From: Erythrobacteraceae bacterium
GTDB lineage: Bacteria > Pseudomonadota > Alphaproteobacteria > Sphingomonadales > Sphingomonadaceae
Assembly: GCA_024642545.1 (NCBI GenBank)
Contig: JAHEAW010000015.1
Span: 1 to 32,637 of the forward strand
Length of the DNA stretch: 32,637 nucleotides
Direction: 5' to 3'
Positions within the stretch are counted from its first letter, which is position 1. The number at the start of each line of letters is the position of its first letter. Of the stretch, positions 1 through 7,963 are shown in pieces. The notes under the pieces were generated by a model that saw nothing but the letters and a program-made list of their open reading frames with translations, searched no databases and was not told the origin of the DNA. Position numbers and translations under genes: made by a program.

Positions 1-95
1 GCTAGCAAGCCGCGCTGGTCCTTGTCGAGCGAGACGAAGCCCGCAGTGCCAGCCACCAGCACCAACGCTGCAATACCCAGGATCCACTTTTTCAT
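1..95 (-). CDS. N-terminal fragment of an exported or membrane-anchored protein (partial)
   Basis: Only the first 31 codons lie in the window; the gene runs off the left edge. It starts with ATG at 95 behind a strong purine-rich Shine-Dalgarno (GGGAGGG). The N-terminus is Met-Lys-Lys-Trp followed by a hydrophobic stretch of about 17 residues (ILGIAALVLVAGTAGFV), then a polar SLDKDQRGLL. This looks like a signal peptide or single N-terminal anchor. It lies 21 bases downstream of the CFA-type methyltransferase and is probably the third gene of the photolyase operon. Some sphingomonad serine hydrolases of the beta-lactamase fold begin in a similar way, but that is a weak recollection and the fragment is too short to assign a family. 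Confidence 0.6.
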   Translation of the reverse strand, partial: MKKWILGIAALVLVAGTAGFVSLDKDQRGLL

Positions 96-116
96 ACTAC
101 TGCCCTCCCCGAGCGT

Positions 117-1397
117 TCAACCGGGCTGCTTGACCAAGGTCACCTGATGCACATTGATCCCGCCTCCGCGAAAACCACCTTCACAGTACATCAGATAATA
201 CCGCCAGAGCCGCACAAACCGATCATCAAAATCATCCGGTAAACGCCCGGTGGCCGCTGCACAGTCAAAATTCGCGCGCCAAAGTTTCAGCGTCTTGGCA
301 TAATCGAGCCCGAAATCCTGCTGATCTTCCCATACCAAACCGCGTTCTGCTGCCAACCGTTGGAATTCGCTGGTCCGGATCAGCAATCCGCCGGGGAAAA
401 TATACGCCTGAATGAAATCGGCGCTGGCGGCATAATCTTCAAACATCCAGTCTTCTAGCGAGATGAACTGGATGGCGGCCGTTCCGCCAGGCTTCAGATT
501 ATTGGCCAGGCAGTCAAAATAACTGGGCCAGTATTCGCGCCCGACCGCTTCGACCATTTCGACGCTGACGATTGCATCAAATTGCTCGGCAACGTCGCGA
601 TAATCCTGCTTGCGAAAGTCAATAGCCGGATTGTGCCGCTCGCGTGCCCATGCCAGTTGCTCGTCCGACAGGCTGATGGCGGTGACCTTGGCACCGCGCA
701 GGCTGAGGTAATCAGCCAGTCCGCCCCAGCCGCAGCCAACTTCGAGCACCGTCTGAGGATTGCCCAGCCGCTCTCCCAGCCGCGCCCATTTGCGCCGCTG
801 CGCCGCTTCGAGGTCGTCCTCTTGTTCAAACAGGGCAGAGGAATAGCTCATCGTCGGGTCGAGCCACTGCGCGTAAAAGTCATTTCCCAGATCGTAATGC
901 GCCTGAATGTTACGCTGCGCGCCAATCTGGGTGTTGCGATTGAGCCAATGGGCAAAGCGGGCCAACCAGCGGAACGGCCCTTTGGCGCGGCCGGTACTCC
1001 CCAGAAAGCGCGCGTTGATGTTGAACAGGGCAAAGGCCGGGACCGGGTCAGGGCTGGTCCACTCCCCTGCTTCCCATGCCTGGTACCAGCCGATTGATCC
1101 ATTGGTGGCCAGCCGCATCAACCCGCGCCAGTCGTGCAGGTGAATATGCGCTTCGGGTCCGGGATTCCTGCCACCGAGCTGACGGGTCCTGCCATCGGGG
1201 AGGATGCCGTGGATCGAACCATATTCGAGGCCCCGGTCAACTGTATCAAGGATTTTGTGGAACTGCGGCGCGATCACACGCGCAATCAGCCCCGGCTTGC
1301 GTTCAAACCGCGCGGCCCCTGCCAGAAGGGCGCTTCCCCTGCCGAATGGCTCACTCCCCATAGCCGACGCTATGGCGAAAGGGTCCGGGCGGGGCAA
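117..1397 (-). CDS. Cyclopropane-fatty-acyl-phospholipid synthase family SAM methyltransferase
   Basis: The protein is predicted to transfer a methyl or methylene group from S-adenosylmethionine to unsaturated acyl chains of membrane phospholipids. Family motifs are in order: HYDLGNDFY (residues 167-175), MSYSSALF (183-190), the SAM-binding loop LEVGCGWGG (218-226), VEMVEAVG (279-286), YIFPGG (332-337) and a C-terminal YCEGGF. The length (426 residues) is normal for the family. The frame opens with TTG at 1397, preceded by AGAGG at a good distance. An ATG at 1361 would give 414 residues but has no clear ribosome-binding site, so the start is unsettled. It follows the photolyase by 25 bases and is probably co-transcribed. 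Exact chemistry (cyclopropanation, or methylation as in furan-fatty-acid synthesis) cannot be told from sequence alone. Confidence 0.9.
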   Translation of the reverse strand: MPRPDPFAIASAMGSEPFGRGSALLAGAARFERKPGLIARVIAPQFHKILDTVDRGLEYGSIHGILPDGRTRQLGGRNPGPEAHIHLHDWRGLMRLATNGSIGWYQAWEAGEWTSPDPVPAFALFNINARFLGSTGRAKGPFRWLARFAHWLNRNTQIGAQRNIQAHYDLGNDFYAQWLDPTMSYSSALFEQEDDLEAAQRRKWARLGERLGNPQTVLEVGCGWGGLADYLSLRGAKVTAISLSDEQLAWARERHNPAIDFRKQDYRDVAEQFDAIVSVEMVEAVGREYWPSYFDCLANNLKPGGTAAIQFISLEDWMFEDYAASADFIQAYIFPGGLLIRTSEFQRLAAERGLVWEDQQDFGLDYAKTLKLWRANFDCAAATGRLPDDFDDRFVRLWRYYLMYCEGGFRGGGINVHQVTLVKQPG

Positions 1398-1422
1398 GTG
1401 TCCACACCTCTGATTTGCGCGT

Positions 1423-2814
1423 TTAGTACCGCTTCATCGCCTGATAGGCGGCCAGCGCCCGCTCGCGTGCTTCACGGTGGCCGATGCGCTTGGCGGGATA
1501 AGCTTCCGGGCGGCAGCCATGCGCATCCGGATCGTGGATATAGGGTTCATCAAGGCCGGCCAGTTCAGGCACGTAAGTACGAATATAGGCCGCCGCATCG
1601 AACTTTTCAGACTGACTGAGCGGCGCCATGATCCGCACGAACATATTGGAATCGACCCCGGTCCCGGCGCTCCATTGCCAATTGACCCCATTGCTGGCGT
1701 AATCGGCATCGACCAGCGTATCCCAGAACCAGCGTTCACCGTGCCGCCAATCGATCAGCAAATGTTTGATCAGAAAGCTGGCGGCGATCATCCGCACGCG
1801 GTTGTGCATCCAGCCGGTGCGCCACAATTGCCGCATCCCGGCATCGACGATGGGATAGCCGGTCCGGCCCTGCTGCCATGCCGTCAGATCAGCGGCGGCC
1901 CGTTCATCCAAATCCGGATCGCGCCACAGGTCTGCCCCGTAGCCATCGCGGTAATTCTTCACCGGATAATCGGGCGTCTTGCAAATCACATTTGCCGCAT
2001 AATCACGCCAGATCAGTTCCTTCTCAAACGTCGTCCAGCCCTTGCTCCGGCTCCCTTTCAGCGCATGCCATACTTGCACCGGGCTAATTTCCCCAAAATG
2101 GAGGTGCGGTGAGAGGCGGCTGGACCCATCTTTGGACGGCAAATTGCGCGCATGGTCATAGCCGGCGAGGTGATTTTCCCATTCTGCAAGTCGGCGGTGC
2201 GCCGCAGCTTCGCCCACTTGCCAGAAATCCTGCAAGCCGCCTGCCCAATCAGGGTGCTTCGGTAGCAACTTCCAATCCGCCAAAACGTCACTCGCGGGCC
2301 AAGAAGCAGGCGCGGCAATGATTTCGGGAGCTGGCAGCACATCGCGCGGCGGCAACTGATCCAACGTGGCTTTCGAAAACGGAGTATAGATCTTGTACGC
2401 GGTGCCCGAGCCGGTTGTCACCGCGCCCGGCGGCAGTAGATAATTACCGTCATATAGGTGCAAATCTACCTGCCTGGCCAGCGCGCCTTGCGCCTTGCGC
2501 CACCACGGCTCGTAGTGACGGATCGCATGGACGGGCGCGCCGCCCAGTTCTTCGGAAATCGCCATCAACTGCGCCACAACATCACCGCGCCGCAGGACAA
2601 TCCGGGAATTATGCCTGGCCAATACTATGTCTAGCGATTGCAATGAATGATGCAGCCACCAACGCGACGCACCGCCATAGGCATGATGGCCAGGTGCGGC
2701 GTCGTCGAGCAGGAAAACCGGTACAACAGGCCCTGCCTTGGCAGCAGCGTAAAACGCAGACTGGTCAGCCAGTCGCAAGTCGCGCCTGAGCCAGACGATT
2801 TGTGGTTGCGGCAT
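1423..2814 (-). CDS. phrB: Deoxyribodipyrimidine photo-lyase (class I, cryptochrome/photolyase family)
   Basis: Light-driven repair of cyclobutane pyrimidine dimers using reduced FAD. The N-terminal Rossmann-like antenna domain starts at IVWLRRDLRL (residues 6-15). The C-terminal FAD domain carries SRLSPHLHFGEIS (232-244), GYPIVDAGMRQL (319-330), WMHNRVRM (335-342) and NWQWSAGTG (378-386). By spacing against E. coli PhrB, Trp356 and Trp379 match W359 and W382 of the electron-transfer triad. The third is probably Trp297, with a small insertion after it. Length is 463 residues against 472 in E. coli. ATG at 2814 follows GGGGATC. The gene sits directly behind an EcfG-type promoter and leads a short operon with the CFA-type gene. 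A cryptochrome-like role is possible, but the sequence fits the CPD photolyase group best. Confidence 0.95.
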   Translation of the reverse strand: MPQPQIVWLRRDLRLADQSAFYAAAKAGPVVPVFLLDDAAPGHHAYGGASRWWLHHSLQSLDIVLARHNSRIVLRRGDVVAQLMAISEELGGAPVHAIRHYEPWWRKAQGALARQVDLHLYDGNYLLPPGAVTTGSGTAYKIYTPFSKATLDQLPPRDVLPAPEIIAAPASWPASDVLADWKLLPKHPDWAGGLQDFWQVGEAAAHRRLAEWENHLAGYDHARNLPSKDGSSRLSPHLHFGEISPVQVWHALKGSRSKGWTTFEKELIWRDYAANVICKTPDYPVKNYRDGYGADLWRDPDLDERAAADLTAWQQGRTGYPIVDAGMRQLWRTGWMHNRVRMIAASFLIKHLLIDWRHGERWFWDTLVDADYASNGVNWQWSAGTGVDSNMFVRIMAPLSQSEKFDAAAYIRTYVPELAGLDEPYIHDPDAHGCRPEAYPAKRIGHREARERALAAYQAMKRY

Positions 2815-2836
2815 GATGATCCCCGTTTCGCCGCTT

Positions 2837-2862
2837 AACGCACCTGAGGGAGACTCGGTTCC
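2837..2862 (-). promoter_or_regulatory. EcfG-type (general stress response sigma factor) promoter for the photolyase operon
   Basis: Read on the minus strand, the element is GGAAC (2862-2858), a 17-base spacer and CGTT (2840-2837), with a C after GGAAC. This equals the alphaproteobacterial EcfG consensus GGAAC-N16/17-CGTT. It ends 22 bases before the photolyase ATG, which leaves room for a short leader and ribosome-binding site. Both boxes are exact and the position is right. Binding itself is inferred. Confidence 0.65.
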
Positions 2863-2881
2863 TGACGCATCCCATGCCTGA

Positions 2882-3919
2882 TCAGTCGGTCGGGTGGCCT
2901 TCGTTTGCTTCGACCGTCCAGGTCTGCCCCTTGGCCAGCAATTTGGCGAGGTTGGCCTCCTTGCCCGCAGAGGATTTTGCCCGCTCTTCGATTACAGCGG
3001 CTTCATAAGTCGGGCTTGGATCGTCATAGAGCACCCCCAACGCCATCGGGAATGGGCCGAACGGCAGTTCCACAAGCATATGCGCAATACTGCGGTTGGT
3101 GACATCATGAACCAGTACGCCCGCCGCCTGCCAGTTATCACCGGTCACATCGACCACTTTGAGCGCGAGTGCCTGCACATCAAGCGCAATCCCTTTGGCG
3201 CCGCCGGCAAACAGCATCGGTTCACCATCAGCGAGCCACAACTGCCGGTCCTCCGCACCCTTGGGCGCAGCAAAATCGTTGAACACATCCTTGTTGTAAA
3301 CAATGCAGTTCTGAAAAATTTCGATGAAAGCCGCGCCCTGATGGGCATGGGCCGCCTTGAGTACCTCAGGCAAATTCTTCGATACATCGAAACCGCGCCC
3401 GACAAAGCGCGCGCCGCTACCCAGCGCAAATGCAGCTGGGCGTGCCGGATGATCGAAGCTGCCAATCGGGGTTGACGGACTCTTCGTTCCTTCGCGGCTG
3501 GTTGGCGATGCCTGCCCCTTGGTAAGGCCGTAAATCTCGTTGTTGAACAGCATGATCTGCATGTTCACATTGCGCCGCAGCACATGCATTAAATGATTGC
3601 CGCCAATTGACAGGCCATCACCATCACCAGTCACCAGCCAGATATCGAGATCAGGATTGGCCAGCTTGACGCCCGTCGCCACCGCCGGAGCGCGCCCGTG
3701 GATCGTGTGGAAACCGTATGTTTCCATATAATAAGGGAACCGGCTGGAGCAGCCGATGCCAGAAATGAACACCGTGTTCGCCGGGTCTGATCCCAATTGC
3801 GGCAATGTGCGCTGCACCGCTTTCAAGATCGCATAATCCCCGCAGCCGGGGCACCAGCGCACCTCTTGGTCGGTTTCCCAATCCTTGAGCGTGGTCTCGA
3901 ACTTTACAGGTGCGTTCAT
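2882..3919 (-). CDS. korB: 2-oxoacid:ferredoxin oxidoreductase, beta subunit (2-oxoglutarate type)
   Basis: This is the thiamine-diphosphate and iron-sulfur subunit of a KorAB enzyme that oxidatively decarboxylates a 2-oxoacid to acyl-CoA and reduces ferredoxin. WCPGCGDYA gives Cys23 and Cys26, GIGCSSR gives Cys57 and IFQNCIVYNK gives Cys205. These four cysteines are the expected ligands of the single [4Fe-4S] cluster. The TPP/Mg motif runs from GDGDG (98-102) to NN (126-127). Length of 345 residues is typical. The start codon overlaps the korA stop by four bases (ATGA), so the two are translationally coupled. 2-Oxoglutarate as substrate is inferred from overall resemblance to two-subunit KGOR enzymes. 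Confidence 0.93.
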   Translation of the reverse strand: MNAPVKFETTLKDWETDQEVRWCPGCGDYAILKAVQRTLPQLGSDPANTVFISGIGCSSRFPYYMETYGFHTIHGRAPAVATGVKLANPDLDIWLVTGDGDGLSIGGNHLMHVLRRNVNMQIMLFNNEIYGLTKGQASPTSREGTKSPSTPIGSFDHPARPAAFALGSGARFVGRGFDVSKNLPEVLKAAHAHQGAAFIEIFQNCIVYNKDVFNDFAAPKGAEDRQLWLADGEPMLFAGGAKGIALDVQALALKVVDVTGDNWQAAGVLVHDVTNRSIAHMLVELPFGPFPMALGVLYDDPSPTYEAAVIEERAKSSAGKEANLAKLLAKGQTWTVEANEGHPTD

Positions 3920-5784
3920 GCCAGCGCTCCTTCAATCGCGGTTTGCAATTCGGCAATGGTGAATGGTTGGCCGCTGGTCTTGGTCAGCGGCTGAGCGTCG
4001 ACCAGATATTGATCGCGCAGCACGGTCTTGAACTGGCCGGTGTTCATTTCCGGCACCAGCACCTTGTCATAGGATTTGAGCAATTCGCCCAGATTGCCCG
4101 GCAGCGGCCAAATATGGCGGACGTGTATATGCGCCACATCAAGACCTTTGGCCCGGCTGCGATTGACCGCCTGATGGATGGGGCCGTAGGTTGACCCCCA
4201 GCCGACCACCGCCAGTTTGCCGCCAGCATGCCCGGCGGCAATATCCTGATCGGGCACGGCAACGCCATGCACCTTGTTCTTGCGTGCATCAGTCATTGCC
4301 TGATGGTTGTCCGGCGCGTAATCGATGTGGCCAGTATCGACTGCCTTTTCAATCCCGCCGATGCGGTGCATCAGCCCCGGCGTACCCGGCTTGATCCACG
4401 GCCGCGCGCCCTTGCCGTCGCGCTTGTACGGCAGCAATGCGTCGCCATCATTCTTGGAGCCCAGGAATTTGGCCGGGAACGGCGCGTAATTTGCGGGATC
4501 GGGCACTTTCCACGGTTCCGCGGCATTGGCGATATAGCCGTCGGTCAGCAGCATCACCGGGGTCATATATTCCACCGCAATGCGGCAGGCCTCAATCGCG
4601 CATTCAAACGCATCACCGGGGCTGCGCGCAGCAATCACAGGCATAGGCGCATCGCCATTGCGGCCATAGACTGCCTGATACAGGTCGCTCTGCTCAGTCT
4701 TGGTCGGAAGGCCGGTCGACGGCCCGCCGCGCTGGCTATTGACGATAACCAGCGGCAGTTCGGTCATGATAGCAAGGCCCATCGCCTCACCCTTGAGCGC
4801 AATGCCCGGTCCCGAGGAACTGGTTACGCCCAGCTGCCCGGCATAGCTTGCCCCGATCGCGGCACAAATCGCCGCAATCTCGTCTTCTGCCTGAAAAGTG
4901 GTGACGCCAAATTCCTTGAGCCGCGCAAGGTGGTGTAGAATGGCCGAGGCAGGCGTAATCGGGTAGCCGCCAAAAAACATCGGCAATTCGGCCAGTTGCG
5001 CGCCCGCCACCAGACCAAGCGAGACGGCTTCCGCGCCGGTAATGGTACGATAGAGGCCCGGTGCACTTTCGACCGGATCCAGGTGAAGCTGCTTCAGTGG
5101 GCCCGACAGCTCAGCCGTTTCGCCGTATGCGTGACCTGCATTGAGAGCAGCGATATTGGCATCGGCAATGTCAGGCTTGGTCCTGAATTTGGCTTTCAGC
5201 CAGTCTTCGATCGGCCCGCGATCCCGGTCAAACATCCACAGCGCAAGGCCCAGCGTCCACATGTTCTTGGACCGCAGCGCATCCTTGTTACCAAGACCGA
5301 ACGGCTTGACCGCTTCAATCGTCAGCGCGGAAATATCGAAGGCCAGCACATCCCATTTCGCCAGACTGCCATCCTCCAGCGGATTGGTATCATATTTGGC
5401 CTTGTCGAGGTTGCGTTTGGAGAACTCGCCCGTGTCCGCAATGATCAACCCGCCCGGCTTGAGCGCGGCCAGGTTCATCTTCAGAGCCGCAGGGTTCATC
5501 GCCACCAGCACATCAGGCGCATCGCCAGCGGTGTTGATCTGGCGGCTACCAAAATTGATCTGGAACGCCGACACGCCAAACAAGGTGCCTTGCGGCGCGC
5601 GGATTTCAGCCGGGAAGTCCGGGAAAGTCGCCAGATCATTGCCGGCCAGCGCAGTGGACAGGGTAAACTGTCCGCCGGTAAGCTGCATTCCGTCACCACT
5701 GTCACCCGCAAAACGGACAACGACAGCTTCGGGGGTTTCGGAGTATGCCGCAGCCTGCGGCGTCGTTACGGCTGAAGTAGCCAT
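3916..5784 (-). CDS. korA: 2-oxoacid:ferredoxin oxidoreductase, fused gamma-alpha subunit
   Basis: Partner of KorB in the same complex. The N-terminal gamma domain opens with RFAGDSGDGMQLTGGQF (residues 24-40). The alpha (pyrimidine-binding) domain follows after about residue 260, with GGYPITPASAILHHL, the SSSGPGIALKGE segment and RGGPSTGLPTKTEQSDL. The C-terminal domain closes the protein at 622 residues, normal for fused KorA. No ferredoxin-like Cys cluster is present, so an external ferredoxin is needed, and none is encoded in this window. ATG at 5784 has a good Shine-Dalgarno (AAGGA, six bases away). A perfect hairpin lies just upstream in the leader. An aerobic alphaproteobacterium would use this enzyme as an alternative to, or alongside, the NAD-linked 2-oxoglutarate dehydrogenase. 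Confidence 0.93.
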   Translation of the reverse strand: MATSAVTTPQAAAYSETPEAVVVRFAGDSGDGMQLTGGQFTLSTALAGNDLATFPDFPAEIRAPQGTLFGVSAFQINFGSRQINTAGDAPDVLVAMNPAALKMNLAALKPGGLIIADTGEFSKRNLDKAKYDTNPLEDGSLAKWDVLAFDISALTIEAVKPFGLGNKDALRSKNMWTLGLALWMFDRDRGPIEDWLKAKFRTKPDIADANIAALNAGHAYGETAELSGPLKQLHLDPVESAPGLYRTITGAEAVSLGLVAGAQLAELPMFFGGYPITPASAILHHLARLKEFGVTTFQAEDEIAAICAAIGASYAGQLGVTSSSGPGIALKGEAMGLAIMTELPLVIVNSQRGGPSTGLPTKTEQSDLYQAVYGRNGDAPMPVIAARSPGDAFECAIEACRIAVEYMTPVMLLTDGYIANAAEPWKVPDPANYAPFPAKFLGSKNDGDALLPYKRDGKGARPWIKPGTPGLMHRIGGIEKAVDTGHIDYAPDNHQAMTDARKNKVHGVAVPDQDIAAGHAGGKLAVVGWGSTYGPIHQAVNRSRAKGLDVAHIHVRHIWPLPGNLGELLKSYDKVLVPEMNTGQFKTVLRDQYLVDAQPLTKTSGQPFTIAELQTAIEGALA

Positions 5785-5800
5785 GTAAATTCCTTATCAC

Positions 5801-5818
5801 GCGCCATTTTGCTGGCGC
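5801..5818 (-). promoter_or_regulatory. Perfect inverted repeat in the korA 5' leader
   Basis: GCGCCA, a six-base loop and TGGCGC form a perfect 6-bp GC-rich stem that ends 16 bases before the korA start codon, immediately 5' of its Shine-Dalgarno. A second, imperfect GCAGG/CCTGC pairing lies at about 5826-5850. If transcribed, these could form a structured leader or an mRNA-stabilising stem. The first could equally be an operator. No riboswitch class was recognised. Confidence 0.3.
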
Positions 5819-5934
5819 TTCTTGCGCAGGTGGGCACCTATGCACCCTGCCTGCCTCCCGCAATAAAGTTTTTCTCCTGCCCGGAACAAAATGTCGAGTG
5901 AAAAAGCGTTTCCTTGCCGCTAGGACTAGTCAAA

Positions 5935-6906
5935 ATGACTGGATTGGAGCCTGATTTGACCGATAGTACGCCCTATTTACGCCCTGATGTAAAAGCCTTC
6001 CTTGATGCGATGTCCGCAATGGGCAGCCCATCAATTGCCGACATGACATTGGAAGAAGCGCGGGGCAGTTATATCGCCATGCATCAAATGGGTGACCGGC
6101 CGCCGCGTGATCTGGCCGTAATTCGTGACCTGTCCTGCTCCGGCCCGGCAGGCGATATTGCGCTGCGCCTTTATGATGCGCGCGAAAGCCGCGGCGAAGG
6201 GCCGGTGATCGTCTTCTTCCACGGCGGCGGATATGTCATCGGAGATCTTGATACGCATCAGAGCCTGTGCACTGAAATCGCGGCCCAAATGGACCTGCCG
6301 GTGGTGGCGGTTGATTATCGGCGCGCTCCGGAACACCCGTTTCCAGCGGCAGTGGATGATTGCGAAGCAGCGGCCCGCTGGGTTGCCGGAAGCCCTGCAG
6401 AGCTTGGCCGGGCTGCTTCAGGGTTGGTGCTGATGGGCGATAGTGCGGGCGGCAATGCCACTATCGTCACAGCGCAGGCAATGGCGGCGAAGCCCGGCGC
6501 AAGCCCGGTGTTGCTCCAAGTGCCGCTGTTCCCGCAAGCATCGGACGAAACCAAATGTCAGAGCTTTTCCGATTTTGCTGAAGGTTACCTGCTGACCCGT
6601 GTAGCAATTGAATTTTTCCGAAGTTCCTATGCTGGTCAGCCTGACAATCCGCGCACTTTCCCCATTCTGGGTGATCTTGCCGCGACACCGCCAACAATCC
6701 TGGCCACAGCCAGCCTTGATCCGATCCGCGATTCGGGCCGTGAATATGCTGCCGCGCTGGTCAAGGCAGGCGCCGATGTAACTTACATGGAAATGCAGGG
6801 AATTACCCACAGTTTCAGCAATATGCGTCAAGTAATGCCGAGCGCGCAGCAAGATATCGAGCGGGTATTCGCCGCCATGAAACTGGCGCTGAGGACAGGC
6901 GCTTGA
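5935..6906 (+). CDS. Alpha/beta hydrolase of the hormone-sensitive-lipase (HSL) esterase family
   Basis: Probable cytoplasmic carboxylesterase acting on short-chain esters. It has the family oxyanion motif HGGGY (residues 96-100) and the nucleophile elbow GDSAGG with Ser170. The likely acid and base are Asp262 (in SLDPIRDSG) and His292 (in GITHSF), completing the triad. The ATG at 5935 is preferred (323 residues) because AGGA lies nine bases upstream. A TTG at 5914 would add seven residues but has no good ribosome-binding site. There is no signal peptide. Its stop codon overlaps the rppH start by four bases (TTGA), so the two are translationally coupled. The natural substrate cannot be deduced. 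Confidence 0.88.
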   Translation: MTGLEPDLTDSTPYLRPDVKAFLDAMSAMGSPSIADMTLEEARGSYIAMHQMGDRPPRDLAVIRDLSCSGPAGDIALRLYDARESRGEGPVIVFFHGGGYVIGDLDTHQSLCTEIAAQMDLPVVAVDYRRAPEHPFPAAVDDCEAAARWVAGSPAELGRAASGLVLMGDSAGGNATIVTAQAMAAKPGASPVLLQVPLFPQASDETKCQSFSDFAEGYLLTRVAIEFFRSSYAGQPDNPRTFPILGDLAATPPTILATASLDPIRDSGREYAAALVKAGADVTYMEMQGITHSFSNMRQVMPSAQQDIERVFAAMKLALRTGA

Positions 6907-7391
6907 GCATTGGAGCCTATCGTCCCTGTGTCGGGATCATGCTGGTCAATGGGGCGGGCAAGGTTTTTGTCGGCAAACGGATCGACAGCAAGGGAATGAC
7001 CGGGCCTGACACGATTTTCTGGCAAATGCCGCAAGGCGGCATCGACAAAGGTGAAGCGCTTGAACGGGCCATGTGGCGAGAGCTCTATGAAGAAACCGGC
7101 GTTACGCAGGAAAATGCCGTGATGCTCAAGAAAATGGATGATGATATTGCTTATGATTTGCCGGCCGATCTGGTCGGCAAATTATGGGGCGGCAAATATC
7201 GCGGGCAGACGCAGAGCTGGTTCCTGCTGCGCTTTACCGGAAACGATGACGAGATTGATCTGGCAACACATGATCCGGCCGAATTTTCCGAATGGAAATG
7301 GGCCGAGCCGCAAGAACTTCCGGCGATGATAGTCCCGTTCAAGAAGCGCGTCTACCGCACCGTGTTGGATGCATTTCAAGCGCTGATCTAG
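6903..7391 (+). CDS. rppH: RNA pyrophosphohydrolase (Nudix)
   Basis: RppH removes pyrophosphate from the 5' end of triphosphorylated mRNA and so primes it for decay by RNase E. The Nudix box (GX5EX7REUXEEXGU) is complete from Gly45 to Val67, with Glu51, Arg59-Glu60 and Glu63-Glu64 as the catalytic and metal-binding positions. The N-terminal YRPCVGIMLVN is the usual RppH opening, and the length (162 residues) fits. The start codon is TTG at 6903, embedded in the stop of the upstream esterase. No better-placed ATG exists before the conserved YRPCVG segment. Dinucleoside-polyphosphate hydrolysis is a side activity known for the family. Confidence 0.93.
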   Translation: MSIGAYRPCVGIMLVNGAGKVFVGKRIDSKGMTGPDTIFWQMPQGGIDKGEALERAMWRELYEETGVTQENAVMLKKMDDDIAYDLPADLVGKLWGGKYRGQTQSWFLLRFTGNDDEIDLATHDPAEFSEWKWAEPQELPAMIVPFKKRVYRTVLDAFQALI

Positions 7392-7401
7392 TAAATCGTG
7401 C

Positions 7402-7905
7402 TCAGTTTTGCGTAACCACCGGCTTAGGCATTACAGCTTCGGCAGTCAGCACGGCTTCACGTGGACCTTTTGAAATGACCGCCGCAAGCTGCTGGGCATC
7501 TGCGCAATTTGCTCCGCAAAGCGATTGCAGCTTGCTGAGATTGAGCCGCGCTTTAGCGATCGCGCCTTTCTCGGCCATGGCCTGACCTTCGCCCGAAAGT
7601 GCGGCCAGATTATTCGGGTCACGCGCCAGAGCTTCCCGGTAATAGTGGATCGCTTTGCCCTGCAGCCCTTCGCGCCGCACCGCATCACCCAGATCGATCA
7701 GGGTCTGGCTATAGGCAGGATCGACTACCAGTGCAGCTTCGAATGCGTCAATTGCGGCTTCTGGCTGGCCCGCACTGAGCGATGCGCGGCCTTGCGCCAG
7801 CAGCACTGCGGCCCGTGGATCGGGCGCTGGCTCGGCAGAATTGCCGACGCTGGCGGACACTGCAAACAGCAGTGAAAGAGCGGCGGCGGCAGGGGCAAAT
7901 CGCAT
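7402..7905 (-). CDS. Exported tetratricopeptide-repeat protein
   Basis: A small protein of 167 residues with a clear signal peptide (MRFAPAAAALSLLFAVSASVG, cleaved near NSAEP), followed by about three TPR units. AAIDAFEAALVVDPAY and AIHYYREALARDPNN are typical repeat helices. It is probably a periplasmic protein-protein interaction module. The open frame extends 16 codons further to an ATG at 7953. The ATG at 7905 is chosen because GGAG lies six bases before it and the signal peptide begins exactly there. It is the last gene of the minus-strand guaB-rsmB run and converges with rppH across ten bases. The partner is unknown. Confidence 0.78.
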   Translation of the reverse strand: MRFAPAAAALSLLFAVSASVGNSAEPAPDPRAAVLLAQGRASLSAGQPEAAIDAFEAALVVDPAYSQTLIDLGDAVRREGLQGKAIHYYREALARDPNNLAALSGEGQAMAEKGAIAKARLNLSKLQSLCGANCADAQQLAAVISKGPREAVLTAEAVMPKPVVTQN

Positions 7906-7963
7906 CAGGAACTCCATCGGGTTCGGTTCAAAAGGGCTTTCAAAGACCTCCATAGACCATCGG

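Noticed and set aside
5883-5910. GGAAC followed by CGTT upstream of the HSL-type esterase, resembling an EcfG promoter
   Set aside because: The spacer is 19 bases, not the 16-17 required, so it is not called as a promoter.
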